From an uncultured Roseiflexaceae bacterium (GTDB taxonomy: Bacteria > Chloroflexota > Chloroflexia > Chloroflexales > Roseiflexaceae), in contig CAIPUQ010000440.1 of the NCBI GenBank assembly GCA_903868295.1, forward strand, positions 1-9,096: DNA of 9,096 nucleotides. Reading direction: 5' to 3'. Positions 1 through 6,301 of this stretch are shown here, piece after piece (the stretch's first letter is position 1; every line of letters begins with the position of its first letter). The notes below the pieces were generated by a model, which saw only the letters and a list, made by a program, of their open reading frames with translations, had not been told where the DNA came from and did no database searches. The translations under genes and the position numbers were made by a program.

Positions 1-73
1 CCCGGCGTACGGTGTTGGTAAGGTCGCCGCCATGGTGGCTATGGGGATGGATTGTGGCCCCGGCGTGCGGTGT
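1..73. repeat. Near-identical 15-base direct repeats flanking the RAYT 3' end
   Basis: CCCGGCGTACGGTGT at 1-15 recurs at 59-73 as CCCGGCGTGCGGTGT (one mismatch), the second copy ending at the RAYT stop codon. Between them, around 27-40, is an imperfect palindrome centred on CCATGG. RAYT genes are commonly flanked by such repeats, but the window ends here and the unit cannot be defined. No gene is visible in bases 1-72. Confidence 0.3.
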
Positions 74-594
74 CATCTGCGCCGACGTTCTTCGCGCTCG
101 TGCCAGCGTCGCGGATTGTTGAGGATATATTGGGTCCTAATGTTGTATTCGAACTGATTGCGGATGATGCGGTCCATGAATCCCGGATACCAAAAGCTCA
201 TTTTTTCGCGCTTGACACTCTCGTCTATGCCCCGTGTGACTGCTGCTTTGAATGATCCCACTGCTTGGCTCAAGAGAAATTCTGATGTTCTGCTTTCAAT
301 GGTCTCGTCGTCTTTGGCAGACGTACGGGCACGCGGAGCATTGGCCGTTATCTCGATGATTCCATGCACGTGATTCGGCATCACAACATACGAATGCAGG
401 ACCAACCCCGGATAACTGTAGGGGATTTGTTCCCAACAGTCGACGGCGATGATGCCACGTTCGTTGTGTATCATCATCGCATCGACAACACTCCCAAACA
501 CTCTTCTGAAATACCTGACCGTTGTCGTGACGAAGTAATACCCCGGACTCGAATAATCGAATTCTGCGAGACGAAGCGATTTTTTGACATGCAT
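73..594 (-). CDS. REP-associated tyrosine transposase (RAYT, IS200-like Y1 fold)
   Basis: 173-residue protein of the COG1943 TnpA-REP/RAYT family: single-strand DNA endonucleases of the HUH type, usually single-copy and linked to small palindromic repeats. The HUH pair is visible in the motif VMPNHVHGII (H75 and H77). The C-terminal motif Q-Y-I-x-x-N-P supplies the expected catalytic tyrosine (Y156), which aligns with the essential Tyr of the E. coli RAYT. The N-terminal 'FDYSSPGYYFVT' strand is also typical of the family. I chose the ATG at 594 because AGGAGG lies seven bases upstream; an in-frame ATG at 618 lies upstream of that site and is unlikely. The C-terminus is an arginine-rich tail. 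The frame is intact with all catalytic residues, so it may be active. It lies beyond the terminator that closes the neighbouring operon and looks like an independent insertion. No IS-like terminal repeats or tnpB partner are visible. Confidence 0.9.
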   Translation of the reverse strand: MHVKKSLRLAEFDYSSPGYYFVTTTVRYFRRVFGSVVDAMMIHNERGIIAVDCWEQIPYSYPGLVLHSYVVMPNHVHGIIEITANAPRARTSAKDDETIESRTSEFLLSQAVGSFKAAVTRGIDESVKREKMSFWYPGFMDRIIRNQFEYNIRTQYILNNPRRWHEREERRRR

Positions 595-607
595 GGTGCC
601 ACCTCCT

Positions 608-616
608 GGCAACACC
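608..616. repeat. Third copy of a terminator-arm 9-mer beside the RAYT start
   Basis: The 9-mer GGCAACACC at 608-616 is identical to 679-687 in the right arm of the terminator hairpin, and complementary to 667-675 in the left arm. It sits directly upstream of the RAYT Shine-Dalgarno site. A GTAG tetranucleotide, the head motif of many REP elements, occurs at 652-655 near the hairpin. Whether this is a REP-like unit used by the transposase cannot be decided from one locus. Confidence 0.4.
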
Positions 617-627
617 ATAGCGCAGTG

Positions 628-647
628 GCATTACCACCGCATTACCA
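628..647. repeat. Short tandem direct repeat upstream of RAYT
   Basis: The 9-mer GCATTACCA occurs twice, at 628-636 and 639-647, with an 11-base period. It lies in the roughly 115-base gap between the RAYT gene and the dsbA-like gene. It could be a protein-binding site or chance; no convincing promoter for the RAYT was found in the same gap. Confidence 0.4.
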
Positions 648-658
648 GGCAGTAGGAC

Positions 659-691
659 AAAAAACCGGTGTTGCCATTGGCAACACCGGTT
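659..691 (-). terminator. Intrinsic terminator after the dsbA-like gene
   Basis: A perfect 13-bp inverted repeat (663-675 and 679-691) closes a 3-nt loop. On the minus strand it is followed immediately by six T residues (659-664, overlapping the stem end). It begins about 20 bases after the TAG stop of the dsbA-like gene, which is where the terminator of this long minus-strand run is expected. The arm sequence GGCAACACC also recurs at 608-616, close to the RAYT start, so it may double as a RAYT-related palindrome. Confidence 0.9.
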
Positions 692-711
692 ACTCCACAT
701 GATGCGTTCGC

Positions 712-1371
712 CTATGGCGGATTTAACAGCGTATCGATGACGTTTTTAAACACCGCATAGGGTTGTGCACCGGCATACAGGCGGTCTTGGATGATAAATG
801 TCGGTGTGCTCCGAATGCCGATTTTCTCGGCGAGGGCCACATCCGCCTTGATCTGTGCCAAATGGCGATTGGTGGTCAAGCAACTATCGAAATCTGCCCG
901 ATTGATGCCGATGTCGCTGGCATAATTGCCGAACAGGGTCAAGTCGTCGAGCGACCCATCACGCCATGCTTGGTCACGGGCGCCGTCGAACAGCTGTTGC
1001 CGCATCTCGCCGAATGCACCTTGTTCGGCCGCACAATTTGCTGCCTGGGCTGCCATCAGTGCCCCGGGATGGATGGACATCAGTGGGTAGTCATACAGCT
1101 CGAGGTAAACCTTGCCGGTATCGACGTAGTCTTTCATCAGTAGGGGGTACGTCTCACGGACGTACTGTTCACAGTATGGTCACTGATAGTCGCTGAATTC
1201 ACGCATCACAATCGGCGCTTTGGGATCACCGAAGGCACGCGGATTGGGTGACCGTTCCGACAGCAACGTGGCCGGACTTGCGGGGTCTACCGCAGGTGCC
1301 GCAGCAGGCGCGAGGCCACAACCGGCCAGCGCAATCGCACACGCGATGAGTATCGAAGAACCTCGGTTCAT
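712..1371 (-). CDS. DsbA-like thioredoxin-fold lipoprotein; probable selenoprotein (UxxC, UGA at 1180-1182)
   Basis: One 219-residue reading frame interrupted only by an in-frame TGA at codon 64. Residues 1-18 form a lipoprotein signal with lipobox L-A-G-C (C18). After a Pro/Ala linker comes the thioredoxin domain: G-D-P-K-A-P, then E-F-S-D-Y-Q-[TGA]-P-Y-C67, then YVDTGKVYLELYDYPL. C113, C164 and the cis-proline loop S-T-P190-T-F follow as in the DsbA/BdbD-like (Thioredoxin_4) family. The TGA replaces exactly the nucleophilic Cys of CPYC. A bacterial-SECIS-like hairpin follows at 1147-1165. Homology runs through the TGA with no frameshift. Predicted role: membrane-anchored extracytoplasmic thiol-disulfide oxidoreductase with selenocysteine as attacking residue (inference). 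The start overlaps the stop of the zinc-ribbon gene (ATGA), implying translational coupling. Alternatives: a nonsense mutation of TGT or TGC, or a sequencing error. An ATG at 1137 would give a 141-residue product lacking the active site and is unlikely. Confidence 0.82.
1147..1165 (-). promoter_or_regulatory. Candidate bacterial SECIS hairpin for selenocysteine insertion
   Basis: In the minus-strand mRNA, GUACGUC-CGUGA-GACGUAC forms a perfect 7-bp stem with a 5-nt loop. The stem starts 14 nt after the in-frame UGA (1180-1182). The second loop base is G (position 1157), with 22 nt between it and the UGA. Published bacterial SECIS models ask for a short stem-loop directly 3' of the UGA, a G in the first two loop positions and about 16-37 nt between UGA and that G; all three hold. 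The UGA is followed by C, a weakly terminating context. SelB binding is inferred. Confidence 0.7.
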
Positions 1372-1871
1372 GCATGATCCGATCGACTGACATGCGGCAA
1401 ACGGACATTCGTTGTGCGGCCGACCATGCCCGAGCCGTCGTCGCCACAATACGGACAGATTGCCCATGTCAAGTCGATGACCCGATCGCAGGCAATACAG
1501 CGGCGCCGCAGCCCCGTGTGGCAATGTGGGCAGAGGATGTATTCGTGGTCTATCCCGCGTTGGCACTGCGGGCATACGAATTGTTCCTCGATATCATGGC
1601 GCAAGTATTCTTCTTCGAGTGACCGTTCGTAGCGTTCGGCGATGGTTTGGCGCGGTCGCAATAGGGTATAAATGCCCAGACCGGCAAACGGGATCAGCAA
1701 TGCCAGAGAGACACCAAGTACTTGCAGGAGTGTCTCTTCGGTACGTGCATGAATGTCACGATACGTCCAGATGACACTCGCCATCCAGAGCAACACGACA
1801 TAGCCTGCAACGACCCATTTGAGCAGATCCAGTATAGTCCCAAGCACTCCGAGCGTTCCACCTATATCCAC
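1368..1871 (-). CDS. Two-helix membrane protein with C-terminal double zinc ribbon
   Basis: 167-residue protein, not assignable to a named gene. Two hydrophobic segments (about residues 10-36 and 48-71) are followed by a charged helical stretch (TIAERYERSLEEEYL). A cysteine-rich tail then carries four CxxC pairs: C100/C103, C114/C117, C125/C128 and C139/C142. These make two tandem zinc ribbons like those of many double-zinc-ribbon proteins. Basic residues after the second helix suggest that both termini are cytoplasmic. Translation starts at GTG (1869-1871), chosen because GAGGGGAG lies six bases upstream and no suitable ATG is present. The stop TGA (1368-1370) overlaps the ATG of the dsbA-like gene by ATGA. 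Function unknown; a scaffold or regulatory role at the membrane is only a guess. Because its ribbon is probably cytoplasmic and DsbA extracytoplasmic, direct thiol exchange between them is doubtful. Confidence 0.8.
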   Translation of the reverse strand: MDIGGTLGVLGTILDLLKWVVAGYVVLLWMASVIWTYRDIHARTEETLLQVLGVSLALLIPFAGLGIYTLLRPRQTIAERYERSLEEEYLRHDIEEQFVCPQCQRGIDHEYILCPHCHTGLRRRCIACDRVIDLTWAICPYCGDDGSGMVGRTTNVRLPHVSRSDHA

Positions 1872-1920
1872 AATTGACTCCCCTCACAACACAAAGGACA
1901 AAGCGCACGAGTACGCAAAA

Positions 1921-2256
1921 CTAACCGAGGACACGCGAGACCGATTCTGCATTGAGGACGAATACCGTCGCTCCACCGACTTGGACTTCGACAGGGGTTG
2001 GCGGGTAGAATTCGCCGGATTCGGCTACTGGTGGCAACGGTGATATGTAGCGAATGCGCATGTTGCAATGGGTGTGAATCAGTTGCATGACGGCCTCAAT
2101 TTGGGTATCTTCGACAGCGATGAGGAGTGTAATATTGCCTTCGCGGAGGAACCCGCCTTCACTGCTGATGCGTGTCACACGGTGGCTGCGGGCGGTGAGT
2201 GCATCGACTAAGTCGCCAGCATCTTGTCGTTGGACAACGGCTATCATGAGCTTCAT
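1921..2256 (-). CDS. darA: PII-like cyclic-di-AMP receptor (DarA/PstA/YaaQ family)
   Basis: 111-residue protein of the DUF970 family, small homotrimeric PII-like proteins that bind cyclic di-AMP in Firmicutes (DarA, PstA). Family marks are the start MKLMIAVVQ with aspartate-rich helix QDAGDLVDAL, the S-S-E-G-G-F-L-R-E-G-N-I-T-L-L-I-A-V-E-D block (about residues 31-50), and the near-terminal G-G-A-T-V-F-V-L strand. The length fits the family. The ATG lies in the 4-base ATGA overlap with the tmk stop, preceded by AAAGGA with a seven-base spacer. Linkage of this family to tmk is also seen in Bacillus, where yaaQ lies beside tmk, which supports the call. Whether this organism makes c-di-AMP is not shown here; ligand binding is inferred from the family. 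Confidence 0.87.
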   Translation of the reverse strand: MKLMIAVVQRQDAGDLVDALTARSHRVTRISSEGGFLREGNITLLIAVEDTQIEAVMQLIHTHCNMRIRYISPLPPVAESGEFYPPTPVEVQVGGATVFVLNAESVSRVLG

Positions 2257-2927
2257 GGGGTGGTCCTTTCAGTGACCGAAGATATCGTGACATGCCCGGC
2301 ATGCAGGAATGGTTCAATTGTTGTCCGAATCTGCGCTGCGAGTGCCTCGATGGGTAATCCTGCGTCGCAGATGACCCAGCGCTTCGGTTCTGCCTGTGCC
2401 AAGGCTTCGTACCCGTCTGCGACGCGTTGGTGGAATGCCAATTCGTGCGCATCGAGGCGATTCCATTCGACCGCAGATGCATTTGGGTGCAGTTTGCGAC
2501 GTAAGCCAACAGCAGGATCGATGCGGAGCCAAAACGTCACATCGGGCACCAATCCAGCGGTCGCAATCGCTGTCACCGTGCGTAGATCTGCAAGATTACG
2601 ACCGAGCCCGTACCCTTGGTAGGCGTATGTCGAATCGGCGTACCGATCACAAATCACGATGCCGCCTGCGGCAAGCTGGGGGCGGATGACTTGATTGACA
2701 AGTTGGGCGCGTGACGCCGAAAAGAGCAACGACTCGGCCGTCGGATCCATTTCGGTATTTTGCATGCCCAATACAATTGATCGAATTTGATCACCGATTG
2801 CAGTACCACCAGGTTCACGCACGTGACTGACCTGGTACCCTGCGGTGCGTATGTGTTCAGCGATGAGGCGTGCTTGGGTGCTTTTTCCACACCCCTCGCT
2901 ACCCTCAAATGTGATGAACAATCCCAT
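2253..2927 (-). CDS. tmk: Thymidylate kinase (dTMP kinase)
   Basis: 224 residues, close to the usual 205-215 with a slightly long C-terminus. It phosphorylates dTMP to dTDP with ATP, an essential cytoplasmic step for dTTP synthesis. Visible motifs are the P-loop G-S-E-G-C-G-K-S-T (9-17), the dTMP-binding R-E-P-G-G-T (37-42), SASRAQL (70-76), the D-R-Y motif (94-96) followed by STYAYQGYG, and a basic LID region (about 142-158, with R143, R144 and K145). The P-loop lacks the Arg of the eukaryotic type and the LID is basic, as in type II bacterial enzymes. ATG at 2927 is preceded by a weak AAGGG site. It lies 24 bases after the R3H/AAA gene and overlaps darA by four bases, so the three are probably co-transcribed. 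Confidence 0.96.
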   Translation of the reverse strand: MGLFITFEGSEGCGKSTQARLIAEHIRTAGYQVSHVREPGGTAIGDQIRSIVLGMQNTEMDPTAESLLFSASRAQLVNQVIRPQLAAGGIVICDRYADSTYAYQGYGLGRNLADLRTVTAIATAGLVPDVTFWLRIDPAVGLRRKLHPNASAVEWNRLDAHELAFHQRVADGYEALAQAEPKRWVICDAGLPIEALAAQIRTTIEPFLHAGHVTISSVTERTTP

Positions 2928-2951
2928 AATACCCTTTTTTCTGCGTCTCTG

Positions 2952-4712
2952 CTAGCGAGAGACCTTGACGCGTCGGTGCGGTTCTTTGCCACGGCTCTCA
3001 GAGGTCACGTTGTAGCGTTCGGCCATTTGATGCTGGAGGCGTCGGATGATACTCCCTTGCGGGGTGAGTTCGACGATGTTCTTTTCACCCTTAAGAACCT
3101 GATGAATCGCCGTTTCGGCCTCGAGAATTGCTTCTTGGACTTCGGGCGTCCCTGACCCGACGCGGTCGTGTCCACGGGCAGGGACCTCGATTCCAAAGAT
3201 ATCCAACAATTGGCGTTCGATTTGGATGGCGGTCGATGCACGCAACACATATATGGGCAAATTGCGTTGTTCGGCGCCGCGTAGCCGTGCCGATCCCTGC
3301 CGGTAGTAGTTTTTGATGGTCATCACCATCGTCGCCTCGTCGAGGTCACGTACCACCACCGCTGGTACGTGCAAGCCTTGGACGACTTTTTCGACCTTGT
3401 CGCGACTGAGCCCAAACGGGTAGATCCGATGGGTGATGGATGGGCTGTGCGGGACTGCAGGGTCAACGGGTGGGATGGGATTTGCCGCTGGGATGGTCGT
3501 CACAAAAGGGTCTTGGAGGATGCCATGCAGGCGCTCTGGGGGGAGGGTCATCATTCCCATCGAGCGTGCGGGGGTGCCAAAGCGATCATTGCCACGGCCG
3601 CGACCGCCACGACGATTGTCGGGTTGTCGGTCCAAACCGGTGTTGTGGGCACGGCGGACACTCTGCGCCGATTGGCCGGCGAGCCCTTCGGGTGGCTCTG
3701 ACGAGACCATTTCGACCGTGATAGACCCATCTGCTGCACGGGTGCGGTGCTCGGCTTGGGGTGATTCACCAAGGAGCAAGCTATCGACAGCCTCGCCGAT
3801 GTTGTTATAAATCAGGACATCGTCCCAATTGCGGATTTCAATCAAAATGTCGAATGTCGGTGGTTGTTTGCGCTCGAGGACGGTCTTTTGGGTGCCACGG
3901 CGGCGCGCCTCGTCGTCGCCCAACGTGACGGGCTGAATGCCGCCGACAAGGTCCGAAAGGGTCGGATTGACCATCAAGTTTTCGAGGAGCTGGCCATGGG
4001 CGGTGCCGATGAGCTGCACACCGCGTTCGGCGATGGTGCGCGAGGCTTGGGCTTCGAGCTCGGTGCCGATTTCGTCGATGACGATGACTTCCGGCATGTG
4101 GTTTTCGACGGCTTCGATCATGACTGCATGCTGTTCACTCGGGCGTTGGACCTGCATGCGGCGGGCGCGGCCGATCCCGGGATGGGGGATGTCGCCGTCG
4201 CCTGCGATTTCGTTCGACGTGTCGACAATAATCACCCGTTTGCGGGCATCATCAGCGAGCACACGGGCAGTCTCACGGAGCATGGTCGTTTTGCCGACGC
4301 CGGGACGACCAAGCAACAAGACACTTTTGCCGGACTCGACGAGGTCGCGCACCACACTAATTGTGCCAATCACCGCGCGACCGACGCGACAGGTCAAGCC
4401 GACAATGCGTCCCGACCGATTGCGCATCGCCGAGATGCGATGCAACGTGCGTGGGATACCGGCCCGATTGTCTTCACCAAACGCACTGATGCGCGACGTG
4501 ACGGCCTCGATGTCTTCGAAGGTAATCTCGAGCGTCCCCAACAGATTGGCAGTTGTCCGATAGCGGGCTTCGGGGAGGCGCCCAAGGTCCAGGACGATTT
4601 CGAGCAAGTCATCGGTGGGTTCGCTGGCCTCGGACAGCAGGGTCCGTACCCGTGCCGGGATGATGTCGAGCAGGTCGTCGATGTTACTCGTGATGACGTT
4701 CGGGTGTGACAT
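2952..4712 (-). CDS. SpoIIIAA/Ycf45-like AAA ATPase with C-terminal R3H domain
   Basis: 586 residues. The N-terminal ATPase (about 1-320) resembles the SpoIIIAA/Ycf45 family of P-loop ATPases: Walker A G-R-P-G-V-G-K-T-T (135-143), Walker B V-I-V-I-D-E-I-G (209-216), and the family block V-D-T-S-N-E-I-A-G-D-G-D-I-P-H-P-G-I-G. A low-complexity linker with an RRGGRGRG patch (367-374) follows. The end carries an R3H single-stranded nucleic-acid-binding domain with R557-xxx-H561 in I-I-R-R-L-Q-H. Together this suggests an ATP-driven RNA or ssDNA-binding protein; the cellular role is not established. I chose ATG at 4712 because GAGG lies upstream and the family N-terminus (N-I-D-D-L-L-D-I-I-P) follows directly. 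The frame stays open to 4904, but that 64-residue extension is Ser/Pro-rich and would overlap the GNAT gene by about 220 bases. With the chosen start the overlap is 29 bases. Confidence 0.9.
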   Translation of the reverse strand: MSHPNVITSNIDDLLDIIPARVRTLLSEASEPTDDLLEIVLDLGRLPEARYRTTANLLGTLEITFEDIEAVTSRISAFGEDNRAGIPRTLHRISAMRNRSGRIVGLTCRVGRAVIGTISVVRDLVESGKSVLLLGRPGVGKTTMLRETARVLADDARKRVIIVDTSNEIAGDGDIPHPGIGRARRMQVQRPSEQHAVMIEAVENHMPEVIVIDEIGTELEAQASRTIAERGVQLIGTAHGQLLENLMVNPTLSDLVGGIQPVTLGDDEARRRGTQKTVLERKQPPTFDILIEIRNWDDVLIYNNIGEAVDSLLLGESPQAEHRTRAADGSITVEMVSSEPPEGLAGQSAQSVRRAHNTGLDRQPDNRRGGRGRGNDRFGTPARSMGMMTLPPERLHGILQDPFVTTIPAANPIPPVDPAVPHSPSITHRIYPFGLSRDKVEKVVQGLHVPAVVVRDLDEATMVMTIKNYYRQGSARLRGAEQRNLPIYVLRASTAIQIERQLLDIFGIEVPARGHDRVGSGTPEVQEAILEAETAIHQVLKGEKNIVELTPQGSIIRRLQHQMAERYNVTSESRGKEPHRRVKVSR

Positions 4713-5703
4713 GATGCCTCGCTTGTTCGCTGGCTGGGATGATAGAAGGGATGGGAGTGCCTTGCTCACGGGCGGGCTCGAGGACACGGGCGAGGACCGG
4801 TCGGCGCGTAAAGGCGACGGTGTGCCGGACCAACAGATGGTGTTCGCGGAACGGCTGAAAGCCGAGGTCTTGGGCAGGCCACTGGAGTTCTTCTTGGTAC
4901 TCACGCAAGATCAACCAGATAGGCAGACTGTCGGCAATTTGACTCATGCCATAGCGGAGCATATCAGCTACATCGGCACGGACGTCGGGATGGACGAGCA
5001 GGGTGACGACATGTGCGCTACGGCTGCTTTTGATGCGTATCGACGCGATTACACGGTCTTCGTGGCGCAACACCCAGGCGCGCAGTTTGTATTCGTCCCA
5101 GGGTGTGGTAATCGGCAATGCCCAATCGCGCGCAGTGCGTGCTTCGGCATGTTGGACTGGTTTTGGGGTGACCGCGCCATAGAGCTGGTGGACGCCCCAG
5201 ACGTCGTGACGTGTCTGTGGTTGGAGCGCCGCAAAGCGCGTGCCTTGATTCCAATCTGGGCCTTCGAGGCGGAACACGGCTTGGCGTGCATAGCAGCTAT
5301 AGCCGCTCTGCCGGAAAATCTCGCTCAGGTCGTCGCTTTCGAAGGACAACGTCGCGTACAAGCGTTGCACCTGATGGTTGCCGCTATCGATGACATGCGC
5401 CTCGAGGAGTCTAAACCAGAGATCGTGATCGCTCGGATACCGCATCAGTTGGCCATAACTCGCCAACGCGACGAGTTCACGCTCGGGTCTGCTCACCGGT
5501 GCGTGCGCATGTAACACGGCACTCACCGCACCGTCACGGATGAACGCACTGCTATACCGACCGTTGGTGCTGAGCAGTGCGCGTAGTCCATACACCAGTG
5601 GGCGATGTGCGCTGAGCAACATTGCATCGGAATTGAGCAATGCCAATGCACGTGGCTTGTGACGCAATGTCAATAGGTCAGGCGGTGTCAAGACGCGGTA
5701 CAT
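4684..5703 (-). CDS. GNAT-like acetyltransferase-fold protein, probably two GNAT-like halves
   Basis: 339 residues, no named gene recognised. Two segments resemble the C-terminal part of a GNAT acyltransferase fold. About residues 113-146 (RLYATLSFESDD, then F-R-Q-S-G-Y-S-C-Y-A-R) have the 'xxLF..xGF..y.r' shape. About residues 208-295 start with a strand pair W-V-L-R-H-E-D-R-V-I-A-S-I-R-I, then T-L-L-V-H-P-D-V-R-A-D-V-A, and end with L-G-F-Q-P-F-R-E-H-H. The canonical acetyl-CoA pyrophosphate loop (Q/RxxGxG/A) is not clearly present, so cofactor binding is uncertain. The C-terminal 35 residues look unstructured. ATG at 5703 follows an AGGTGAGGG ribosome site. It starts 13 bases after the pdxT stop and runs 29 bases into the R3H/AAA gene. 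Substrate unknown. Confidence 0.75.
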   Translation of the reverse strand: MYRVLTPPDLLTLRHKPRALALLNSDAMLLSAHRPLVYGLRALLSTNGRYSSAFIRDGAVSAVLHAHAPVSRPERELVALASYGQLMRYPSDHDLWFRLLEAHVIDSGNHQVQRLYATLSFESDDLSEIFRQSGYSCYARQAVFRLEGPDWNQGTRFAALQPQTRHDVWGVHQLYGAVTPKPVQHAEARTARDWALPITTPWDEYKLRAWVLRHEDRVIASIRIKSSRSAHVVTLLVHPDVRADVADMLRYGMSQIADSLPIWLILREYQEELQWPAQDLGFQPFREHHLLVRHTVAFTRRPVLARVLEPAREQGTPIPSIIPASEQARHHVTPERHHE

Positions 5704-5716
5704 AGGCCCTCACCTG

Positions 5717-6283
5717 CTAGAGTGTGAGAAAGTAGCGGTGGATACGATCGTCGCTGGTGAGTTCGGGGTGGAACGATGTGGCCAGCATATGCTGCTCACG
5801 CGCGGCAACGATGCGCCCATCTGCGAGGCTCGCAAGGACCTGACATGCGGGACCTGGATTTTGGAGTATGGGCGCACGGATAAACACCGTACGAAAAGGT
5901 GCGTCGAGGCCAATCATGTCGATATCGGCTTCGAAACTGTCGAGTTGACTGCCGAAGGCATTGCGCCGTGACTCGATGTCCATGACCTGCAACGCTGGTT
6001 GGTCGGGCCGACCATCGAGGATGCGACGCGACATCAAAATAGCGCCCGCACACGTCCCCCAGGTAGGCATACCGGCTGCAATGCGTTCACGCAAGGGAAC
6101 AAGCAGATCATACATGACCATCAGTTTGCCGATGGTGGTACTCTCGCCGCCGGGGATGATGAGCCGGTCGACCCCGGTCAAATCTCGGGGTAAGCGAATT
6201 TGACGCACGTCGACGCCGATACTGCGGAGCATTGCCTCATGCTCGACAAATGCGCCTTGGAGCGCGAGAACTCCGACTGTCAT
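5717..6283 (-). CDS. pdxT: Pyridoxal 5'-phosphate synthase glutaminase subunit
   Basis: 188 residues, normal for the family. PdxT is a class I glutaminase that releases ammonia from glutamine and channels it to PdxS for vitamin B6 (PLP) synthesis. Visible are the G-G-E-S motif (45-48), the catalytic Cys C78 in W-G-T-C-A-G-A, the His-Glu pair H172 and E174 in S-F-H-P-E-L-T, and the signature R-R-N-A-F-G-S-Q (106-113). ATG at 6283 is preceded by GGAG at five bases. The frame stays open upstream into pdxS as far as 6538, but the family N-terminus M-T-V-G-V-L-A-L-Q-G fixes the start. It lies 61 bases after pdxS, with a terminator-like hairpin in between, so its expression may be set by read-through. 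Confidence 0.97.
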   Translation of the reverse strand: MTVGVLALQGAFVEHEAMLRSIGVDVRQIRLPRDLTGVDRLIIPGGESTTIGKLMVMYDLLVPLRERIAAGMPTWGTCAGAILMSRRILDGRPDQPALQVMDIESRRNAFGSQLDSFEADIDMIGLDAPFRTVFIRAPILQNPGPACQVLASLADGRIVAAREQHMLATSFHPELTSDDRIHRYFLTL

Positions 6284-6301
6284 GGCGACTCCGATGATGC
6301 T

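Noticed and set aside
5..255. Plus-strand frames antisense to the RAYT
   Set aside because: The RAYT reading frame on the minus strand has all catalytic motifs; the plus-strand frames have none.
712..1137. A separate 141-residue DsbA-like gene starting at ATG 1137
   Set aside because: It would lack the CxxC active site and the signal peptide. The upstream lipoprotein and thioredoxin sequence is in the same frame, broken only by the TGA, so it is one gene.
1180..1182. Genome-wide TGA reassignment (for example to Trp or Gly)
   Set aside because: Several clear genes in the window (tmk, zinc-ribbon, HNH, RAYT) end at TGA at family-typical lengths.
3864..4709. Long plus-strand open frame of 281 codons
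   Set aside because: Antisense to the ATPase domain of the R3H/AAA gene; its translation shows no family features and mirrors the codon bias of the real gene.
4713..4904. 64-residue N-terminal extension of the R3H/AAA protein
   Set aside because: Ser/Pro-rich, no family similarity, and it overlaps the GNAT gene; the ATG at 4712 has a GAGG site and fits the family.
4615..5514. Plus-strand open frame of 299 codons
   Set aside because: Antisense shadow of the GNAT-like gene with no ribosome site or recognisable motifs.
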